This document shows positions 23,586 to 34,512 of a stretch of DNA of 64,000 nucleotides, in pieces. The stretch spans positions 1,364,001 through 1,428,000 of the forward strand of contig JACZZP010000006.1 in assembly GCA_015183035.1 (NCBI GenBank), in the 5' to 3' direction. Positions within the stretch are counted from its first letter, which is position 1. Every line of letters begins with the position of its first letter. Made by a program: the position numbers and the translations under genes. This DNA comes from Meloidogyne chitwoodi. Lineage: Eukaryota; Nematoda; Chromadorea; Rhabditida; Meloidogynidae. The notes beneath the pieces were generated by a model that saw only the letters and a program-made list of their open reading frames with translations, ran no database searches and was not told the DNA's origin.

Positions 23586-26075
23586 TTAAATATGCCTAAA
23601 ATGACCAAGCTCCCATTTGCTCTCTTCGCTGGTTTGATTACATTCTGCAAGTGTTAAATGCATTTCTGGTATTTTTAAAATTAAACAAAGTTGGGTTTTG
23701 ACGTGAATAAGTTGTTTTGTCTAAAAGTAGAAAAAGTTTATTAAAGTACAATTTAAATATTTTTCATACAAAATTTTTAAAATAAAACAAACAAATATAT
23801 TTTAAAAATTACGCTTGGAATGTAGCTAAATTGTTGTTTAGCAGTTGGATGGTTACTAGAGCATTTTTCCATAATAAGTGAATTATCAACTTTTCCAGCT
23901 ATACATGTCTCATCTGTTCGAATTTCACCATTTCCAGTAAAACTCCAAGCCTTAAAAGTAAATAAAATTTATTTTAAGCAAAAAAATTACTTGATTTCCT
24001 CCTTGCCCATGGCATCCATTTACTCCTGGGGGTTGTCCATTACTCTTGCCCATTGTATCAATACAAAATTTGGTATTAGGATTTTTTATCTATTTGAAGA
24101 GAAATATTTATTAGTAATTTACTTAAATCGTTCACCTCCCCAATAGACAAATAATTAGCAGGTAAAGGTGATTCTGGATAAACATTTTCCAGATACCACT
24201 TAAATGATTTGCATTTTAGACGCTCGCGCAATTTCAGGCGCTCAGTTACATCTCCAACATCTACGTGGCGAGCCGCTATAATTTTTAAAATCAAATAATA
24301 TAATTAACAAAAACTTTAATTTATTATTAAACCTGTAACAGTTGCATAGAAAAATTGTTTGTAATCATCCATCCATACTTCGGCTGTTCTTCTTGCATTG
24401 TGATGTATAATTGTTGCAGTACCACCAGGGAAGGTGTAAGGCGTTTGTTTACGAAATACTAGAAAAATTAAAAATATAACAAATCAGGAAAATTTACGAC
24501 TGCAGTTTCTCCCCTAAACTCCTACTTTTTAATTATCGAACTTTATAACTAACAATAAGATGAAATAATAACGGAAAGGGATTACTTATGTCAACAAAAT
24601 AAATTTTCACCATGCCCAACTCGAGAACAAGGGTGTATTTCCAATGAACCTCCACACATCCATACCTAAATTATATAAATTAAAAACTTTTTGATAAGAC
24701 TTGCCCGAAATGAAATCTCCAAATTCTCCCCACCCCAAACATGCATTCCTTTGTCATAAGAGCCAATTTCATAAAAATATTTCTTATCTATAGCAAAAAG
24801 GCCACCAGCAATTGTTGGAGTTCTTTAAAGTTTTAAATAAATTTATTAATATAGGTTACTAACTGAATTGGAAGAGATCGATCCCAATTTCTACGCTTCA
24901 TTTCTCTATCTGGTACAGGATACCATCTAAAATTAAAAAAATATATTTAAAAAACTAAAAAATAAAAACCTAAAATTTAAATGCCAATTAAACCCTCCCC
25001 AAGTTGTATCAGAAGCAGTTACATATTCAAATGTATCATCAGAAATAACATCGATTATTGGAGCAACAACACGTGTACGATTCTCAGCTACTCTAATAAT
25101 TAAAGGCTCTAGCCAGCCAATACTCACTTCAACATGAGCGTCCAAAAAAAGCAAAATATCTCCTTTTGCCATACCAGAACCAGCTAGACGCGCTCTAATT
25201 AAGCCAGAACGTTCGGGTAAATGCATCTACAAAAAAAAACAAAGAAAAGTTTAAATATTATTATCCATTTTCATAAAATTGTATAAAATTTTATTTACTC
25301 CTAATTCCACTAATTATTTTAAAACAAACCAAATGTACAGGAAGCTGGAATCGTCGAATATATCTTCTCAATGGTTTTTTCAAATAAGTTCTTTCACTTT
25401 TATCATCAATTAAAATAATTTCTTTCAAAAGGTTTGCCGGTGTTCTATTAATTACTGAGTGCAAAGTACGCAATAAGGTGCTCCATGCTTCATTATGAAA
25501 AACAATTATAATTGACACTTTTGGTAAATTTTCAGGAACTTGCTGATTTTTACATCTAAGTTTATATTATAACAATTTAATTAGACATAAAAAACAAACT
25601 TTTCATTCCTATAATCAGGTATTGTCCTATTAACACTAATTTGATCGGAAGCCATTAGGTTAAATTGATTTTGTTTAAATTTTTCCTTTCTTTCCTCTTC
25701 CTTTTCTTTATCAATTTGAACACCTTTTCCACCTTCTCCTGGACCATTAGGATCAAAATTTAATGGAGAGAGTAACAAATCCAATTCTTTATCCTCTTCC
25801 TTATGTTGTTCAGGCAAGGCGATTTCTCGATTCTTGGGTTCATGAAAAATAATTTTTTCTCCTTCATTTGATTTAATGTTATCAGAAAGTTGTTTTATAG
25901 GTAAGATTGTTCTAAAATTCACAAATGAAAATTTAATTATTGAAAAACACCTTTCGGACTGTGAACCAATAAGACTACGATCAAGATAATAAAATAGAAT
26001 AATTATATCAACAAGTATCCATATAATAGAAGTAACCAAAATTGCTCTACAAACATCTGGCCTAAGCCTAGGCAT
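23586..26075 (-). CDS. Polypeptide N-acetylgalactosaminyltransferase
   Basis: The enzyme starts mucin-type O-glycosylation in the Golgi by moving GalNAc from UDP-GalNAc to Ser/Thr. It is a type II membrane protein: [20 protein letters not shown] begins at 26075 with one N-terminal helix, then an acidic stem with [10 protein letters not shown]. The catalytic GT2 domain shows [20 protein letters not shown], the metal-binding DxH in [31 protein letters not shown], then the Gal/GalNAc-T motif [15 protein letters not shown] with [20 protein letters not shown] and [12 protein letters not shown]. After [20 protein letters not shown] a ricin-type lectin domain follows ([17 protein letters not shown], ...[11 protein letters not shown], ...[19 protein letters not shown]). 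The stop is at 23586. The length of about 600 residues fits the family. C. elegans gly genes are the likely counterparts; the exact ortholog is not assigned. Confidence 0.93.
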
Positions 26076-26448
26076 AACCTTTAAAATACAAACCTGTAAA
26101 ATTTATAAAACTATATTAACATTTTTAAAAAACTATTCAATTTAGCGAGTCATAAAATTAAAATGTTTCAATATTGAATGAAAAAAAATACATTCTGCGA
26201 CAACTCAATGTCAGTTTATAGTCAATAGAGTCACAGGAGCTGAATCTTTATTTATACAACTGACTTATATAACTTTGTACAGTTGATTTGTACTCCAATT
26301 TTATAATTTATCGTTTGAATGTAACGATTTATAAAATTTTAAACAATTTTGAAATGTCCATTTTATAAATTCAAAAAATGTGTAATAAAGCATATAAAAA
26401 TATAAATAATGCAAACAAATTTTCAATAATTTAAATAAATCAACAAAT
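26076..26448. promoter_or_regulatory. Short spacer upstream of the GalNAc-transferase
   Basis: About 370 bp separates the transferase start from the stop of the Nup54-like gene upstream on the same strand. It must contain the transferase 5' region. Such close same-strand spacing could reflect an operon-like pair, but 370 bp is longer than the usual ~100 bp for worm operons, so I leave this open. Confidence 0.35.
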
Positions 26449-28243
26449 CTATTTGAAACTACTATTCTTTGATTCCTCTACAACTTTAAGAATTTCAGCA
26501 CCTTGTTTAACAATAGAAACTAAATTCTCTACAAGTTGTTGTCGAGTAGCAAGACATCGACGTACTTCAGCCATTTCTTTTTGCGAGATATTAAAGCTAG
26601 TCTGTGTATTTTCTTTAGCTGATTGTTCCAATTTTGAACTATCTTTCCTTATTGTTTCGAAAATTGAAGTTACCTGCTCCTTTAAGCAAAAAATTTTTTT
26701 CATAATTTCTTTTTAACCTTTAACTTCTCCGGTCCATTCAACAAAAAATTCATTCGTTCAATGCGTGATTGTAAATGCTCTTCTTTTTCATCTAAAACTT
26801 GCCCATGCCGTTGATTATTTGTCTGCAAAACAAGCACCTGAAGAAGTCGAGTTGAAAGAGATTTTTGTTTTTGCAGAATTTGTATATATTTATTTTTTGC
26901 TTCAACGATATCATGATGGAATCCATTTAATCGAGTAAAATAACCATCTTAAGATTTTAAATTATAAATAGAAAAAAAATTAAAAACTAACCAACTTCTG
27001 TATGGAATGACTGAACCAAATAAGTTTGCATTTTCTTGCGTTGAGATAATTGACGAAATCCCTTAAAAATATATTTTTTAATTTTCAGTAATCTTTATCT
27101 GTAAAGATATGGATGTTTAAAATATAGATATAGGGCACAGAAATACAAAAAAGACATGACTAAAAGTAGGGAGTGTATAGGTCTTCAGATTAAGGCCTTG
27201 AAATTAATGTTTCTTTTAAGAAATAAAAAACCTGTATTGGATAGGGAATTAAATTTGCAGGGTCTGGATTCTCACGAATTGCCTGTGTCCATATTTCTTC
27301 ATATCCAGGTGGAGGATGACGCAAATAATTTTCTAAATTTGCAGAGTCAATTTCAATTCTAGGTGCAAATTTGTTGCAAAGCAATTGCTGACGAAGTTCA
27401 TTTGTTTTTTGTGTTAATTCAGCGTAGAGATCAGTAGCAGGAATAGTTCGACCCGATTCTTTTGCAGAAATAATTACCTAAATTATTAATTTAAACATTC
27501 AGCAGCAGCACTGTTTTTCAAAGTTTATATAATTTGTGTATTTGAATTTTAAATCCAAAAATTGAGGTTTTTGATATTCAGAGGCTAACGTTAAAAAACA
27601 TGAATATCCATTTTTATCAAATAAAACCTCAGTGCTTTTTTCATCATGAGCATTAATGGATTTAATTTCAACTCGTAGTGTAGTCTTTGCTGGTTGCTGT
27701 TGTTGTTGCATTAAACCAATCATTGGAGCTGGCTGCTTTGAAGCTCTTAAAATTGCACCCAATTCGTGTACAATCTTTAAAAAATAATTAGGAAAAATTA
27801 AAAAAATATTAGACCTTCATTTGTCCTTGATCTGTTATAAAATTAGAAGGAGCACTTTCCAAAATTAATGAAACCATCCCATGTGCATTTTTATATTTAC
27901 TTAGACGATTATACCCAATAGCCTTTAGTCGATAAAATATATTTTCTGAAGTGTAAACAAAAGGAGCTTGTCCAACAAGAAAATAGCCTTGCCCAACGCC
28001 GAGAGAAGCGAGTAATTGATTTAATTGAGCAACAACTCTATCACAATCGTCGCCAAACAGTTCCGGACCAGAAACAGAAGCAGTTAATGCAGTTGTATTC
28101 TATTAGAAAGAATTAGTAAAATTTTACTCAAATTATACCTGGAAAATATCCTGTATATTTTGAGAAGATTGTTGCTGAAAAGTTCCAAATTGTTGTGGCT
28201 GAATTACAGGTTGTGAAGGTGTTGAGCCAAAAAAAGAAGTCAT
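26449..28243 (-). CDS. npp-1: Nucleoporin Nup54 (NPP-1-like)
   Basis: Nup54 is a central-channel FG nucleoporin that forms a coiled-coil complex with Nup62 and Nup58 and helps nuclear transport. The start at 28243 gives MTSFFGSTPSQPVIQPQQFG, with only a short FG segment. Then come LNQLLASLGVGQGYFLVGQA and a conserved alpha/beta segment ending INAHDEKSTE. The family core ENYLRHPPPGYEEIWTQAIR and NPDPANLIPYPIQGFRQL matches the PPxGxxxxIWxxA...NPD...LIP pattern of Nup54. C-terminal coiled coils follow (LLQVLVLQTNNQRHGQVLDE; TRQQLVENLVSIVKQGAEIL), ending at 26449. The FG region is short compared with vertebrate Nup54. An open frame running past STE at 27628 is intronic: joining STE at 27628 to VIISAKESGRTIPATDLYAE at 27477 keeps phase and matches the family alignment. 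Confidence 0.85.
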
Positions 28244-28342
28244 TTGAAGTCTAAAATTTTAATTCGAGTGGAAATGTACTCTAAATTTATTTATCATTAG
28301 AATTCCTTTTTGTGTATAAATAATTGGGCATTAAAGGTTAAT

Positions 28343-28353
28343 CCGGAATAATC
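28343..28353. repeat. Left target-site duplication (11 bp)
   Basis: CCGGAATAATC at this position is repeated exactly at 30080-30090, bracketing the 1.73-kb element. An 11-bp duplication is at the upper end of what Mutator-like elements produce (usually 9-11). Confidence 0.6.
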
Positions 28354-28497
28354 GGTGGCACGATTTTCGTCGACGGAATTTACGTCAATGAACCATTCGT
28401 CAATGCTTTTCGTCATTGGACTTGATGTCAACGGACTTTTCATCAATCAACAAATATTTTTTAAAAGATGTCAAGCCGGGTCAACCCAAATGATCGA

Positions 28498-28661
28498 AAC
28501 CCAAAAGATCGTTCGAATGAAGCAATTTGTGAACTTGTCAGTTCGGTCAATTAATAAAACACTCCTTGTAAGTCCAAGTTTGAAATGGACCAAATTGTTT
28601 TAAGAGATTTGACCGAACTGGCAAGTTCACAAATTGCTTTCATCGATCTCGATCTTTAGGG
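28498..28661. repeat. Imperfect hairpin inside the element
   Basis: The arm at 28519-28550 (starting GAAGCAATTTGTGAACTTGT) pairs with 28609-28641 (starting TTGACCGAACTGGCAAGTTC). Similarity extends outward through AAAGATCG on both sides. The loop of about 58 bases is A+T-rich. It could be a smaller nested inverted-repeat element. Confidence 0.65.
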
Positions 28662-28794
28662 GTGGACTCGGTCAAGCATGAGTCAAGTTTTTAAGTTCAA
28701 GCTGTCAACACTGGCTCCGAAAATCGCGCCAAAGGATATACAAAAGCAATAATAAAGGAAGGCATGTATTTTCCCTGACCTTACATACCACCAT

Positions 28795-29890
28795 CGTCGT
28801 TGTCGTAGCTTGTAGACGTTGGCGTATCTTGTAGACGTTAACATAGCTCCTAGAACCTTGGTCAACAAACCACCGCCGTTAGCGTGGCTCCTAAGACACC
28901 AGTTTATTGAACAAACGCCTTAGCGTGGCTCCTAAGACACCAGTTTATTGAACAAACGCCTTAGCTTAGCTCCTAAGACCTAAGTCTCTAGAACCAACGC
29001 CGTTAGCGCAGCTCGCCAAACCTTAGTCTCTAGAACCAACGCCGTTAGCGTAGCTCGCCAAACCTTAGTCTCAAGCACCACCGCCGTTAGCTTAGCTCGT
29101 AGACCGTTGACGTTGCTCGTAGACGTTGGCGTATCTCATAGACGTTAGCATACTCCTAGAACCTTGGCTCATAGAACTAACGCCTTAGCGTGGCTCCTAA
29201 GACACCAGTTTATTGAACTAACGCCTTAGCTTAGCTCCTAAGACACCAGTTTATTGAACAAACGCCTTAGCTTAGCTCCTAAGACCTAAGTCTCTAGAAC
29301 CAACGCCGTTAGCGTAGCTCGCCAAACCTTAGTCTCTAGAACCAACGCCGTTAGCGTAGCTCGCCAAACCTTAGTCTCAAGCACCACCGCCGTTAGCGTA
29401 GCTCGTAGACCGTTGACGTTGCTCGTAGACGTTGGCGTATCTCATAGACGTTAGCATACTCCTGAACCTTGGCTCATAGAACTAACGCCTTAGCGTGGCT
29501 CCTAAGACACCAGTTTATTGAACAAACGCCTTAGCTTAGCTCCTAAGACACCAGTTTATTGAACTAACGCCTTAGCTTAGCTCCTAAGACACCAGTTTAT
29601 TGAACAAACGCCTTAGCTTAGCTCCTAAGACCTAAGTCTCTAGAACCAACGCCGTTAGCGTAGCTCGCCAAACCTTAGTCTCTAGAACCAACGCCGTTAG
29701 CGTAGCTCGCCAAACCTTAGTCTCTAGAACCAACGCCGTTAGCGTAGCTCGCCAAACCTTAGTCTCAAGCACCACCGCCGTTAGCGTAGCTCGCAAAACC
29801 TTGGCCCATAGAGCTTCCTCCGTCAGTGTAGCTGACCGTTGACGTTCCTCGTAGACGTTTGAGTCACAGACAGTTGGCGCTGCTCGTAGA
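28795..29890. repeat. Higher-order satellite, about 42-bp monomers in a 306-bp unit
   Basis: Monomers of 41-42 bp share a core GCCGTTAGCGTAGCTC or CGCCTTAGCTTAGCTC and differ elsewhere, e.g. CTAAGACACCAGTTTATTGA versus CAAACCTTAGTCTCTAGAAC. Monomer types recur in fixed order. The marker TCAAGCACCA occurs at about 29071, 29377 and 29764, and CTCATAGACG at 29135 and 29441, giving a 306-bp unit with one longer unit of 387 bp that holds about two extra monomers. Half-length 20-bp pieces (CTCGTAGACGTTGGCGTAT type) form the unit boundary. Both array edges decay into divergent copies. Confidence 0.85.
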
Positions 29891-30079
29891 AGAGGAGAAT
29901 GGTAAAATACGCTGTTTATATAGTATCAACTTTTAAAACTTACTATAAAAGCCCTATTTCTACTTTCCCCAATCAGTTTACTATAAAAACTCGGACAAAC
30001 ATATAGACAAACGCCTCAATTATATTATAAAAATATTTTTAGTCATTGACGAAAAGTTCCATGACAAAAAGTCATGGAG

Positions 30080-30090
30080 CCGGAATAATC
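30080..30090. repeat. Right target-site duplication (11 bp)
   Basis: This is the exact second copy of CCGGAATAATC, matching 28343-28353. Confidence 0.6.
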
Positions 30091-31654
30091 AGAATCTGAA
30101 TTCTTATGCTCTAATTCCTTTTACTCTTTGTAAAATCCTAAACATAGGGTTTGCGATAAAACGTCATAAACAAAATCGTCATAAGGGAAATATGCGACAA
30201 AATGCCTTAACTAATTTGCTTGTCAAAAATATGTTTTAACGTTTTCGTCTTTTTTCGCAAACATTTATATACCTATATGTTCGGTAACTCTCATAAAAGC
30301 TATTAATTTTATAAATTTGTATATAAAAAATCTTAAAATTTTTTCAAAAAATTTAAAAAGCCTTTATTTATTTCTCTCATAAGTAATACGGTATTTCAAA
30401 TTTGTACTTGTTTGGATGGTATAACGAAACTTGCGACCGAACTTTGTGCTGACGCCCACTAAGTTTCAAAAAAATTAAATTATCAGCCTTTTCAAAAGGC
30501 CAAAGGGTGAAATAATTTATTTAACGTATTTGTAGAATTGCATTAATTCTATATTCAAGTTTTGGACCAGAAGCTGTGGTCCGCAGGTTTCGGTCCGAAA
30601 GTTTCGGCCTGCTTTTTGGATAACTTAATTTTTAAAGAAAATTTGAATAAAGACTTTATTTTTACTAATTTAATATTTAATCATTTATGGTTATTTTTTA
30701 ATAATTTTTAACCATTAATTTTTTTGCAGAATGTCTTTTTTATTTAATTTTAAAATCTTTTAAATTTAGACAAATTAATGTGTTTTTTAAAGTTGTTCTT
30801 GCAATAAATGTATATGTCAAAGAAAATTAATAGCTGTCCACGACGAGTTGTAGATAGAGCATTTGTAAAGTGCTAAAAATGATAAGATGATAAGAAGAAT
30901 AGAAAAATAAAATAGAAGGCAGCCTAGCGAGGAAATACATAAGTATTTGGTTATTCTAATACAGTGCCATTTTCTTTTAAAAAACAAAAGGAAATGATTT
31001 TATTTCTTATACATTTATTTACTTTTCAGAATTATTATTTAATTTAATAAATTTTAAATTTATTAAAATTAACTATGTATTATGTATTAATTTTTTTAAT
31101 TAACAAATTAATAAAATTTTTTAGTCATAAAATTAAAAATAATTACAATATGCAAAAATTAATAATTTTTAATGCAAAACATTTTTTAATTTTACAAAAA
31201 ATTATTTAAATTTTCTTTTTAATACAATTTTACAAATTTATTTTTAAATATTAATATTATTAATAAATTTCTATAATTTAAATAAAATTTCATTTTTATC
31301 AAAAATATTTTTATGCTTACCAATTTTTTATTTTATTTTTTTTTTGATACTTTAAAAAAAGTTTTTTTCTATTTAATTTTAAATAAAAGATAAAACAATA
31401 ATTATTTATTAATTTCTAAAATAAAAAGATGCTGTTAAAGCAAAAACTTTCAGCTGACTTTTGCAAATATTTTTACTTTTGTTTATTTTATTATTATTAT
31501 TATTAATGTACTTTTGTTAAAATTAAGCAATTAAGAAAATTATATATTTAAAGAAAATTAAATTATTAATTAAATTTATAATTGTTTTATAATTTTATAG
31601 ATTTAAATAAATTTATTAAAAGCTTTTGAAAAAAAAATAATATTTAAAATTTAA
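30091..31654. other. Intergenic upstream of the transporter gene
   Basis: The first 500 bp is less A+T-rich, with fragments such as AAAACGTCATAAACAAAATC and GGTCCGCAGGTTTCGGTCCG, probably old repeat remnants. From about 30640 it is plain A+T-rich DNA containing the transporter promoter. No frame or RNA gene was found. Confidence 0.35.
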
Positions 31655-33575
31655 ATGAAAAATCCTCGTCTTTTATTTGTTGTTTTTTTCCATGCAATTT
31701 TCTCATCATTTGGAGATATTCAATCGAGTGTAATTAATTATATGGCAGTTCCTTTAAGAACATTTTTTGGACGTTCATTAAAACAAAATTATGGAATTGA
31801 ACCTAATAGTGAAATGTTAGTTTTGAAAAATTATTTATTTTAAAATATTTCTTTATTAAAGATTTGAATTTATTTATTCAATTATTGCTTCAAGTTTTTA
31901 TGGTGGTGTATTTATTGTTGGAATAATAATGGCTATTTGTATGGAAAGATTGGGAAGAAAAGGCACAGCTGTTTATCTTCGGTATTTTTTAATTTTTATA
32001 ATTAAATTTTAATCAATTTTTAGTTCTTGTATAGGAATACTTTCATCTTTAGCTATGATTACTGCTAAATGGTTGGATAAACCAGAATTTTTTCTTATTG
32101 GTCATTTTCTTGCTGGAATGGTTCAAACATTGAAAACAGTTCTTTTAATTTATATGGCTGAATGTTCTCCAGTTGAATGTAGAGGATGGACTACTACAGC
32201 AATTGGATCAGGTGGAGCATTAATTTTGTTGGTAAGAGTTAAATTATTATTTTTAAATTAAATTTATTATTTAGATACTTTCTCCTCTTTTTATGCCTGA
32301 TGTATTGGGAAATGAAAGAAATTGGTGGTTAATATCAGCAATTTGTTTATTATTAGCAATGTGTCATATATTTTTAGCTGGTTCTTATTTTCCTGATTCA
32401 CCTAAACATTTATTTATTGGTGGAGGAGATTGTGTAGAGGCAAAAATTTCTATTAATTTTTATCATGGAAAGAATGTTAATATTGGCAAGAAAATAATTA
32501 AATTAAATAAAAAATAACATTTGATTTTACAGAACAAATTTTTGATGAATTTACATCTGAACAACTTGTTGTGCATAGAAAACGTATAGTTTTGTCTGAT
32601 TTTTGGGTTAGTCAACGTTTAAGGTAAAAAAAGGAAATATTTTTAATTTTTATTTAATTAATTAATAGATGGGCTACAATTATAACAATGTTAATAGCTT
32701 TTGTTCCAGCCTTTTCTTTTGCTAATCTTAAAGGACAATATTTAGAGTCAATGTTAATAAAATTTGGATTAAATCAATCCTCAGCAATGACATCTATAAT
32801 TGTTAATTATTTTAAATAATATTCATAATCTATTAACTTTTTTGTTTTAATTTTATTATTATATTTAATAATTATTTATAATTATTCAGGTAATGGCTGC
32901 TTTAGGTACTCCATTCAGTGTTTTAGCCCCAATACTTGTTGAATCAAAAGGACGTCGTCCTCTTTTTCTTATAATTGTTTTACTTTCTTCTATTGAATTA
33001 GCATTAGTTACTGGAGCTCAATATATTTATAATACATTTGGAAGTGGTTTTATAGTTTCAGGAATTGCTTTAATTGGTTGTTCAATTGGGCAAATAAGCA
33101 TTAATCTTGGAATTTTTAATATGAATCCAATGCTAATTAGCGAGTTATTTCCATATCAATCAAGAGAAAAAGCCACTCAAGTACTTTATTATTATTATCT
33201 TATTTATTTAAACTTTAAAGCGACAATTATATTTTTAAAATTTTATGAGTATTTTAATAAAATATATATTTTTAATTTTTTTAGTTAACACAATTTCCAC
33301 CAATGGTTTTAATTTTTTGTTTAGTTCTTGCTTATCCTTTAGCAACAAAAAATCAAGGAGCACTCTTTTTATTACCATTATTGACTTTTAGTTTATTAAT
33401 TCTTTTTATTTTATGGTTATTACTTCCTGAAACAAAAAGCAAGCCAATTGATGAAATATTTAGAAATTTAGCTGATTCTAGAACTTCTTCCTTAACAAAT
33501 TATGGAAGTATTGAAAGTAATGAAGAAAATAATTGGAAAAAAATGAATAAAGAAGAAAATTGTTTATTTTCTTAA
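31655..33575 (+). CDS. Sugar-transporter-type MFS protein
   Basis: This is a 12-helix facilitator of the sugar/inositol/organic-solute branch of the major facilitator superfamily, in the plasma or an internal membrane. MKNPRLLFVVFFHAIFSSFG is helix 1. The helix 2-3 loop carries ICMERLGRKG (the GRR/GRK signature), helix 4 to 5 YMAECSPVECRGW, the end of helix 6 YFPDSPKHLF (PESPR-like), and the helix 8-9 loop LVESKGRRPLF. Helix 10 has ISELFPYQSREKATQ, and the C-terminal side LLPETKSKPIDEIFRN is the PETK signature. A hydrophilic tail ends at 33575. Short introns interrupt it; one, 32486-32532, needs a GC donor to keep phase (NVNI-EQIFDEF). The substrate cannot be told; the helix-7 QLS-type hexose motif is not obvious (VIMAALGTPFS region). 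Confidence 0.85.
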
Positions 33576-34512
33576 ATTTTATTTTTAAAATATTAATAAG
33601 GAATGATCTCAATGTATATACAACATTTAAATTTGATTTATTATTTTAAAAATTTATTATAAAAATAAAAATTAATTTTTTAAAATTTTCGTATATAATG
33701 CTCTAACTAATTAAATTAAATGTGACATTCTCAAATCCAATAAAAACTTTTTAATCGAGAGTTTGAACTCTGCAAGTAAATTATATCTACTTATTTTATT
33801 AATATTTTCTGAAGACTATATGCAATATTCTTAAAAATATACCTATTCAAAGTTTCCAAATTTTAAAATTTGTTAAACTGAAACAAATTTGAGTAAAATA
33901 AATAAATTATTTTAAAAATAGGTATTAATTAATTTATACAAAAATATTAATTTATAATAATATTTCATCAATTTAATATTTTTATTTTTTTATTAGTAAA
34001 ATTATATTAGCAGAAGTTTTTTAATTAATATTTATTTATCCTATTTTAGACATTCGTTATCTTAAATTTTCTTTTTTAAATTCTTGACAGAAAAACGTGA
34101 TTAGAAGGGCGTAATAATAATTGTAGTTATTAGATAATAAAAACATTAATATATTCACATTTTATTTATTTATACTTAAAAAAAATAAAAAAAAATATAT
34201 TTATTTTGTTATCATTAATCCAAACAATCACGTGATGTCTTGAAAAAATGACAGCGTGAACTAACATGTGAATTATTATATATAATTAAATTATTTTTTA
34301 AAGAGTCCAAACATTTATATTTCTACAATTCTAAAGTATAAAGTAAATGCAAAAAATGATTAAATTTATTTAATAAGAAAAGCATGTGAGAATAAAAAAT
34401 TAATTAAAGTTTATTATTTAAATATATAAAAAAAATATTTATATAGAATTTTAAAATTTAATTTTAAGATTATTATTTTTAAATTTAAATTATTTTGAAA
34501 AAGGAAATAAAA
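33576..34512. other. Intergenic, nothing recognised
   Basis: This A+T-rich spacer lies between two plus-strand genes. The AACTAACATGTG and GTCTTGAAAAAATGACAGCG patches near 34230-34270 lie about 250 bp upstream of HAL and could be promoter; no named motif is supported. Confidence 0.3.

Larger units (their letters stand above)
28354..30079. mobile_element. Mutator-like non-autonomous element carrying a satellite
   Basis: The 1726-bp insert is bounded by an exact 11-bp direct repeat (28343-28353 and 30080-30090). Its ends are imperfect inverted repeats of about 38 bp: the left starts GGTGGCACGATTTTCGTCGA and the right end, reverse-complemented, reads GCTCCATGACTTTTTGTCAT, both running into CGTCAATGA. 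The left end continues with several more copies of GTCAATG / GTCATTGG / GTCAACGG. Inside are an imperfect hairpin (about 28498-28661) and a higher-order tandem repeat (about 28795-29890). No transposase is encoded. The element starts only 110 bp upstream of the Nup54-like start codon, so it sits in that gene's promoter region. Its base composition is far less A+T-rich than the surrounding DNA. Mutator-like membership rests on duplication length alone. Confidence 0.6.

Noticed and set aside
26453..26716. Plus-strand frame of 87 codons
   Set aside because: It is the antisense shadow of the last Nup54 exon, whose minus-strand frame fits the coiled-coil family.
26076..28243. Operon of Nup54 and GalNAc-transferase
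   Set aside because: They are on the same strand, but the 370-bp gap and lack of a visible U-rich element or SL2-type signal make this unproven.
28355..28868. Frames at 28355-28603 (+) and 28683-28868 (-)
   Set aside because: They lie in the terminal and hairpin parts of the repeat element and have no recognisable domain.
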